Below, piece after piece: positions 60,072 to 64,000 of a stretch of 64,000 bases of DNA. The notes beneath the pieces are model-generated. The model was not told the origin of the DNA. It saw only the letters and a list, made by a program, of their open reading frames with translations, and made no database searches. A program made the translations under genes and the position numbers. The stretch lies in contig DAISYQ010000002.1 in NCBI GenBank assembly GCA_036825195.1, positions 62,001-126,000 on the forward strand, written 5' to 3'. The first letter of the stretch is position 1; every line of letters begins with the position of its first letter. This stretch comes from UBA2210 sp036825195 (GTDB taxonomy: Bacteria; Desulfobacterota; Syntrophia; Syntrophales; UBA2210).

Positions 60072-60239
60072 ATGGCCAATATCTATATCCGTACTGACAA
60101 CCAGACAAAAGGCGATTACAAAATCGCGATTGAGAAGGTCAAAAAGTCCGGATTCAAAACCACTCAAAGCGAAATGGGGGAACTCTTAATTCGCAAGTGG
60201 ACTAATAAAACTTTAAATAAAAACAAAACAAATGACTAA
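60072..60239 (+). CDS. Small hypothetical protein, first gene of the rightward operon
   Basis: 55 residues from ATG 60072: ANIYIRTDNQTKGDYKIAIEKVKKSG, then TTQSEMGELLIRKWTNK. A short first strand followed by two helices fits a ribbon-helix-helix repressor, and the place just behind a strong promoter suits a self-regulator. The leader ACCCACCTTTTT has no ribosome site. It overlaps the next small gene by 8 bp. Confidence 0.5.
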   Translation: MANIYIRTDNQTKGDYKIAIEKVKKSGFKTTQSEMGELLIRKWTNKTLNKNKTND

Positions 60240-60363
60240 GTATTCTAAAACCTATCGTTATTTGAATCCCACCTACTGTATAGAACCGAAAAAAGAACTC
60301 GCCTTTACTCTCACATGGTCGGCTATCATGGCCTTCTACGCAATAATAAATCTAATCAAATAA
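60232..60363 (+). CDS. Small single-span membrane protein
   Basis: 43 residues: TKYSKTYRYLNPTYCIEPKKELA followed by the span FTLTWSAIMAFYAIINLI. Too short for a family. Coding is supported by the 8-bp overlap with the upstream gene and the 4-bp gap to the next. Confidence 0.4.
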   Translation: MTKYSKTYRYLNPTYCIEPKKELAFTLTWSAIMAFYAIINLIK

Positions 60364-60367
60364 TTTT

Positions 60368-61162
60368 ATGCCCACAAAACAATCCACAACAAAAAAACAA
60401 TCAAAAAATGAAAAACAGGGAGTTGAAGAAAAAGAATTACAGGCCATTGAATCACCAAAAGGAAAATTAACTTTAGTCGATACTCCAATTACTCAAAAGC
60501 AGATTTTAACAATCTTTCAAAAGACACCGGCAGAGCATATTCATAACAGACCGGCAAAAGGCGGTGGCAACTGGGATTATGTGACCGGAGTATATGTTAA
60601 AAAGGTTTTAAACTACACGTTCGGTTGGCTCTGGGATTTTGAAGTCATAGACAAAGGCGAAGTTAAAGCAGGGACAAAAATCGTTCAAATTTGGGTGCAG
60701 GGCAGATTGACCATTCGGGACCCAAAAACTCACGAGCCGATTATTATTAAGACGCAGTTCGGCGGGGCTGATGTTAAATATATGAAAAGCAACGCTAATC
60801 AGCCTCTTGACTATGCCAACGATATGAAAGCGGCGGCAACCGATGCCCTAAAAAAGTGCGCTTCTGAGCTGGGAATCGCCAGCGACATTTACGGAAAAAA
60901 TGAGTTTAAGGAAATAAACGTTAACCGACCAGCAGTAAAGCAAACCAAACCGCAACCAGCTGGGAAAGCAACCCCCAAAACTAACGTTGATTATCTTGCC
61001 AAGTTGAAAGACGAACTGCGAAAAAGGGGCGCTGATTCATTGCCTGAGGCGCTAGCGATTTACAACAAAATTACAGGTGAGAGCATAAAGTCTTTTAACA
61101 TAGCGCAGACGACCGCTCAAAAGTATCTCTTTTCACTTCTTAATAGCCCAATGGGTAAATAA
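60368..61162 (+). CDS. Rad52-like single-strand annealing recombinase
   Basis: 264 residues. After a charged tail comes a domain with THNWYVK-like WDYVTGVYVKKVLNYTFGWLWDFEVI and the typical Rad52/Rad22 end DYANDMKAAATDALKKCASELGIASDIYG (about 155-183). The C-terminal 80 residues are a linker plus a small helical domain. Such annealing proteins are used by phages and plasmids with a partner exonuclease, which may be encoded one gene further on. Leader AATTTT, no ribosome site. Confidence 0.65.
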   Translation: MPTKQSTTKKQSKNEKQGVEEKELQAIESPKGKLTLVDTPITQKQILTIFQKTPAEHIHNRPAKGGGNWDYVTGVYVKKVLNYTFGWLWDFEVIDKGEVKAGTKIVQIWVQGRLTIRDPKTHEPIIIKTQFGGADVKYMKSNANQPLDYANDMKAAATDALKKCASELGIASDIYGKNEFKEINVNRPAVKQTKPQPAGKATPKTNVDYLAKLKDELRKRGADSLPEALAIYNKITGESIKSFNIAQTTAQKYLFSLLNSPMGK

Positions 61163-61165
61163 AAT

Positions 61166-61255
61166 ATGAACCCAAACGAACAGGGATACTCCTATCCCGA
61201 AACATCAATCGAGCCATACGATATATGGCGAGAAGAGGAACTAATAAATGATTAA
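61166..61255 (+). CDS. Possible 29-residue protein
   Basis: MNPNEQGYSYPETSIEPYDI and nine more residues, filling the gap between the recombinase and nuclease genes with 3-bp and 11-bp spacing. Coding is uncertain; there is no ribosome site, but neither have its neighbours. Confidence 0.25.
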   Translation: MNPNEQGYSYPETSIEPYDIWREEELIND

Positions 61256-61266
61256 CAAGTCCTTTT

Positions 61267-62043
61267 ATGAACCAGCCAACAAAAACAACCAAGCTTTACA
61301 AAAACACAGTCACGATTGACTTTTATGAGAAATACGGCAGATACAGCCATATTTATATCAAACGCGAAACGAATGAATGGCCGATATCCGTTACCGGCGC
61401 CACTTCCATTGTAGATAAATCCCGACCTCTTATCTTTTGGGCCGTTGGCCTGATGAGAGACCACCTTTTAGAAATAGTTGAAAACGGGAAAGCTATTTTA
61501 TCCGACAACATCTTAGAAGCCAGCAAATTACACCAGCAGAAAAAGGAAGAAGCGGCCAACAAGGGCTCCGAAGTCCATAATTGGATAGAGCAATATATCA
61601 ATTCAAAACTGAAAAAGAATACCGAAAAGCCAACGATGCCGAAAGACGAGCAGATTTTAAACGGCGTATTGGCTTTCCTCGACTGGGAGAAACAGCACAA
61701 GGTTAAATTCCTAGCGACTGAAAAATTGATTTATTCAAAGAAGCACAATTACGTCGGCCTTATGGACGCAAAGGCCAAAATTGACGGCAGAGTTTGTGTT
61801 GTGGACTTTAAGACGAGTTCCGGACTTTACAATGAAATGAGGTATCAGGTTGCGGCCTACCAGGGCGCTGACGAGGAAGAAACAGGCGAGCAATACACCG
61901 GCAACAGGTGGTTGATCAGATTCGATAAGAACACCGCAGAGTTTGAAGCCCACGAGTTAGCTGACTTTAAGAAAGATTACAAAACATTCATTGCTTGCTT
62001 GGAGGTCAGACGTAGGGAGAAGGAATTGCAAAAATGCAAATAA
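61267..62043 (+). CDS. PD-(D/E)XK family nuclease
   Basis: 258 residues. The catalytic core is NYVGLMDAKAKI followed by VCVVDFKTSSGLYNEMRYQVAAYQGA (about 160-198): an Asp, the D-x-K in DFKTS and the Gln of motif IV, as in RecB/Cas4-like and phage exonucleases. The N-terminal EVHNWIEQYIN supplies the usual helix with His. It follows the Rad52-like gene, a common exonuclease-annealase pairing in phage recombination systems. Confidence 0.75.
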   Translation: MNQPTKTTKLYKNTVTIDFYEKYGRYSHIYIKRETNEWPISVTGATSIVDKSRPLIFWAVGLMRDHLLEIVENGKAILSDNILEASKLHQQKKEEAANKGSEVHNWIEQYINSKLKKNTEKPTMPKDEQILNGVLAFLDWEKQHKVKFLATEKLIYSKKHNYVGLMDAKAKIDGRVCVVDFKTSSGLYNEMRYQVAAYQGADEEETGEQYTGNRWLIRFDKNTAEFEAHELADFKKDYKTFIACLEVRRREKELQKCK

Positions 62044-62063
62044 TTTACTGATTATTAAAATGT

Positions 62064-62420
62064 ATGTTTAAAGTTCCAAACCAATTTAGAATAACAAAAG
62101 GATATTTTTCTTCAGATGATAGCTGCGGCAATAACGGAGCGTTTCAGATACCAAGAGGAAATAACGGTAAGTACTTTTTTGTTATAGCAAGCGATGGTGA
62201 GGGGTGGGAACACGTTTCGGTATCTTTGCCAAATAGAACTCCTACGTGGGAAGAAATGTGCTTAATAAAAAATATATTTTGGGATTCAGATGATTGTGTC
62301 GTTCAATATCATCCGCCAAAATCTGAATACGTTAATAACTGTAATAATTGTCTGCACCTTTGGCGTCCTGTGAATAAAAACTTAGAAACTCCGAATAGCA
62401 TACTCGTTGGATTAAAATAA
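62064..62420 (+). CDS. DUF7694-like phage protein
   Basis: 118 residues. The pattern WEHVSVSLPNRTPTWEEMCLI, then VVQYHPPKSEYVNNCNNCLHLWRP matches the DUF7694 family (HxSxS, MCxIKxxFW, QxHPPxxxYVNxHxxCLHLWRP), frequent in phage and plasmid early regions with unknown role. All family positions appear intact, with two Cys in NNCNNC. No ribosome site before the ATG. Confidence 0.7.
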   Translation: MFKVPNQFRITKGYFSSDDSCGNNGAFQIPRGNNGKYFFVIASDGEGWEHVSVSLPNRTPTWEEMCLIKNIFWDSDDCVVQYHPPKSEYVNNCNNCLHLWRPVNKNLETPNSILVGLK

Positions 62421-62434
62421 TTATAACATCATTT

Positions 62435-62839
62435 ATGCGACTAACATTCTACGGGACAATCAACAATGGAAAATTAACCCTTGATAACCGAAATATCTTT
62501 GAAATGTATCTTGGCTCATCCAAGGGCAGGGTGAAAATAACTTTGGAGCAATTTAAAAAGGTAAGAAGCACCGGCAAAGACGGTGAACGGAATATGAATG
62601 GTTATTATTGGCTCTATCTGAATGTCATAAGTCAAGAGACAGGCGACCATCCAAACAATCTGCATGAGTATTTCAAAAGAAAATTACTCCCCCCGAGTAT
62701 TGTTATAATTTTAGCCAGAGAAGTAAAACTGCCAGCCACAACAACGAAATTATCGGGAAATGAAATGTGGGATTACATGGTTAAAATTGAAGAATTGACC
62801 GGCATACCGATTCCACCGCACCCGGATGAGTTGAGTTAA
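62435..62839 (+). CDS. NinB-like phage recombination protein
   Basis: 134 residues. Central NGYYWLYLNVISQETGDHPNNLHEYFKRKLLPP and near the end TTKLSGNEMWDYMVKIEELTGIPIP resemble the lambda NinB/Orf recombination mediator and its relatives. Fits with the Rad52-like and nuclease genes upstream. Family assignment from pattern only. AT-rich leader ATAACATCATTT. Confidence 0.5.
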   Translation: MRLTFYGTINNGKLTLDNRNIFEMYLGSSKGRVKITLEQFKKVRSTGKDGERNMNGYYWLYLNVISQETGDHPNNLHEYFKRKLLPPSIVIILAREVKLPATTTKLSGNEMWDYMVKIEELTGIPIPPHPDELS

Positions 62840-62855
62840 AAATTATAAAGCAATT

Positions 62856-63056
62856 ATGCCAATAGGATATAAAACAGAAGAAGGAACATTGATAGTTTAT
62901 AACGTCTGCACAAAATGCGGGAGGTTTTTAAAGTTTGATGATTGCGAGGCATTCTTTCACCATGAGGGATATAAATTTGAAATATTTGGGGCCGTAAGGG
63001 CAGAAGGCAATTGCCCGAGATGCGGAAAGGTAGAGTTAGATTTTGAATTTATGTGA
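62856..63056 (+). CDS. Small zinc-ribbon-like protein
   Basis: 66 residues with CTKCGR (about 18-23) and CPRCGK (about 53-58), the four Cys of a zinc ribbon or rubredoxin-like knuckle. No other domain. Ends in TGA, showing TGA is a stop here. Role unknown; zinc ribbons are common in phage early genes. Confidence 0.55.
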   Translation: MPIGYKTEEGTLIVYNVCTKCGRFLKFDDCEAFFHHEGYKFEIFGAVRAEGNCPRCGKVELDFEFM

Positions 63057-63068
63057 TAATATAAATAT

Positions 63069-63449
63069 ATGAAAGGAATCATCCTTTCCCTTGCCACTCT
63101 AATATCAATCATTCTTATCTGCCAGCCTTTCCCTGAATATATTTGTGCTAATGTTTATGTGCCGAGAGCAGAAAAAGCAAATATAGTAATTGCCAGCTGG
63201 TATGACTACGACATTAACGGAATCGAATGGAGTAAAAATCACCGCACGGCCGCTTCAAGAGATTTGCCAAGATATTCAATGGCACGGGTTACGAACATTG
63301 AGAATGGCAAAAGCGTTGAGGTCTACATCAATGATTACGGACCGGAGGAGTGGACGGGTAGAGATATTGATTTATCAAGCTATGCTTTTAGCAGAATAGC
63401 AGACTTATCGCTGGGGCTGGCTAATGTGAAAATTGAATTATTAAATTAG
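63069..63449 (+). CDS. Exported RlpA-like double-psi beta-barrel protein
   Basis: 126 residues. Signal peptide or anchor MKGIILSLATLISIILICQP. Then ANIVIASWYDYDINGIEWSKNHRTAASRDLPRYSMARVTNIENGKSVEVYINDYGPEEWTGRDIDLSSYAF..., spread over about residues 35-110, the RlpA double-psi beta-barrel with ASWYD, TAASR and the ND-x-G-P...R-DIDLS signature. RlpA domains cleave or bind peptidoglycan strands. Very similar short exported proteins are common in Patescibacteria. In an element it might aid DNA entry or cell lysis. Confidence 0.75.
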   Translation: MKGIILSLATLISIILICQPFPEYICANVYVPRAEKANIVIASWYDYDINGIEWSKNHRTAASRDLPRYSMARVTNIENGKSVEVYINDYGPEEWTGRDIDLSSYAFSRIADLSLGLANVKIELLN

Positions 63450-63453
63450 ATAT

Positions 63454-63633
63454 ATGCTTACAGTATCAATATCAATTAACGGAAATGTAATTTATACAAG
63501 GTCTGGTATCAATCGCTTACAAAAATTAGGAGTTTATCTTTGTGATGACGGAAGTAAAATAAAACATAAAAGAGAAGATGGTGCAGTAAAGCTAGCCATT
63601 AAAGCATTAAAAACTATTAAAGAAGTTAAATAA
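63454..63633 (+). CDS. Small hypothetical protein
   Basis: 59 residues: LTVSISINGNVIYTRSGIN, then VYLCDDGSKIKHKREDGAVKL and AIKALKTIKEVK. A beta-beta-alpha-type small protein also seen next to zinc-ribbon and RlpA-like genes in phage-type blocks. 4 bp after the previous gene, 1 bp before the next. Confidence 0.45.
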   Translation: MLTVSISINGNVIYTRSGINRLQKLGVYLCDDGSKIKHKREDGAVKLAIKALKTIKEVK

Positions 63634-63634
63634 T

Positions 63635-63940
63635 ATGTCTTTAAAAAGCGGACTATTCAACGAAATCAAAAACGCCTATCCGAATATGTATTCCTTGGAA
63701 CGAGTAGAGGGCTATGCGAAACTTAACGGCTATAAAATCTCAAATTCAGAGAGACGCTTGAGAGAATTATGTGAGGGTGAAAATCCTTTGATCAGGGCGG
63801 TTAGAGGACAAAAAGGATATATTATCGGTTATATTTATCAGCAAGAAAAGAAACTTGAAATCCCTGTTTTGGGAACGATAAAAGATAAAAAGATAGACTG
63901 GAAGCAGAGACCTTTATTTGAAATGAGAATAAGAGATTAA
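63635..63940 (+). CDS. Small winged-helix-like protein
   Basis: 101 residues: EIKNAYPNMYSLERVEGYAKLNGYKISNSERRLRELCEGENPLIRAV, then RGQKGYIIGYIYQ. The helix-helix-wing order and basic face suggest a winged-helix DNA-binding protein. The N-terminal MSLKSGLFNEI has no ribosome site before it. No family name can be given. Confidence 0.5.
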   Translation: MSLKSGLFNEIKNAYPNMYSLERVEGYAKLNGYKISNSERRLRELCEGENPLIRAVRGQKGYIIGYIYQQEKKLEIPVLGTIKDKKIDWKQRPLFEMRIRD

Positions 63941-63941
63941 A

Positions 63942-64000
63942 ATGGAAATAGTAATTGGAAATGGTGAAGTGGTGTATGTGAGTTGGTGGGTGTTGTTGAG
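63942..64000 (+). CDS. Start of a further gene (partial)
   Basis: An open frame from ATG 63942 to the edge (MEIVIGNGEVVYVSWWVLL). It follows the previous gene by 1 bp in the same packing style, so it is probably coding, but only 19 residues are visible. Confidence 0.3.
   Translation, partial: MEIVIGNGEVVYVSWWVLL

Larger units (their letters stand above)
53269..64000. mobile_element. Putative integrative element at tRNA-Leu (left part)
   Basis: From the tRNA 3' end to the right edge the genes are small, closely packed and of phage/plasmid type (ArdC, Rad52-like, PD-(D/E)XK nuclease, DUF7694-like, replication-relaxation), unlike the metabolic and pilus genes to the left. The left part (53414-56081) reads leftward and the right part (56358 on) rightward from a hairpin-rich centre. 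No integrase or second copy of the tRNA 3' end is in the window, so the type of element (integrative conjugative element, prophage, plasmid) and its right end are unknown. Confidence 0.55.

Noticed and set aside
62856..63056. TGA read as an amino acid (alternative code) in the right block
   Set aside because: The zinc-ribbon gene and the 58744 gene end at TGA in sensible places and no gene requires read-through, so the standard bacterial code fits.

Overview
The window looks like a chromosomal segment of an anaerobic Desulfobacterota-type (deltaproteobacterial) bacterium. The grounds are the start of a class III ribonucleotide reductase at the left edge, an acyl-CoA/3-hydroxyacyl-CoA dehydrogenase pair, an HD-GYP/PilZ signalling pair, sigma-54 control of a type IV pilus, many TTG starts behind strong Shine-Dalgarno sites, and dispersed GC-rich hairpin repeats. 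The last 8 to 11 kb differ: they follow a tRNA-Leu gene and look like an integrated, mosaic mobile element, or possibly an assembly join.

Layout. 1-144: start of nrdD on the minus strand, with a pair of NrdR-box-like palindromes upstream. 438-4026: osmoprotectant ABC transporter operon. 4437-6363: purB and an overlapping lipoprotein gene. 6539-7348: a methyltransferase. 7478-11958: a translationally coupled HD-GYP sensor and tandem-PilZ protein. 12217-14752: an IHF/HU subunit and two beta-oxidation dehydrogenases. 15153-29939: a type IV pilus locus holding a small MerR-like regulator, a PilM-PilN fusion, PilO, PilP, the secretin, a 1003-residue BNR/Ig-like lipoprotein, an ExeA-like ATPase, PilB, PilC, a membrane-bound sigma-54 activator and a major pilin behind a -24/-12 promoter. 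30008-36127: a minus-strand glycosylation cassette (TMTC-like GT-C enzyme, flippase-like protein, methyltransferase, two glycosyltransferases), partly AT-rich. 36688-40546 and 42423-46844: two paralogous minor-pilin operons. The second is preceded by an ECF sigma factor and a membrane anti-sigma-like protein, and in it two pseudopilins are joined in one reading frame. 46847-52854: a membrane protein, a UbiA-family protein, PilT and two tandem amidohydrolases.

53181-53268 is tRNA-Leu(UAA), whose 3' end is a classical integration target. Beyond it lie a compact minus-strand module (4-TM protein, ComEC-type metallo-beta-lactamase protein, small Cys protein), two small membrane proteins, a hairpin-rich divergent region, and then plus-strand phage/plasmid-type genes to the right edge: a replication-relaxation-like protein, ArdC, a Rad52-like recombinase, a PD-(D/E)XK nuclease, a DUF7694-like protein, a NinB-like protein and an RlpA-like exported protein. 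No integrase and no second attachment site lie inside the window.

How the genes fit together. The inner-membrane pilus platform (PilM-N, O, P, C), the ATPases (PilB, PilT), the secretin and the peptidoglycan-remodelling ExeA-like ATPase would form one pilus machine. The sigma-54 activator encoded directly upstream probably drives the pilin. The two minor-pilin sets, each ending in a very large PilX-like protein, probably supply alternative tips with different adhesive inserts, and the ECF sigma factor may switch the second set. The HD-GYP and PilZ proteins could tie pilus use to cyclic di-GMP. The two most noteworthy points are the fused, modular tip proteins and the mosaic element, in which four genes with Shine-Dalgarno sites are embedded among sixteen without.
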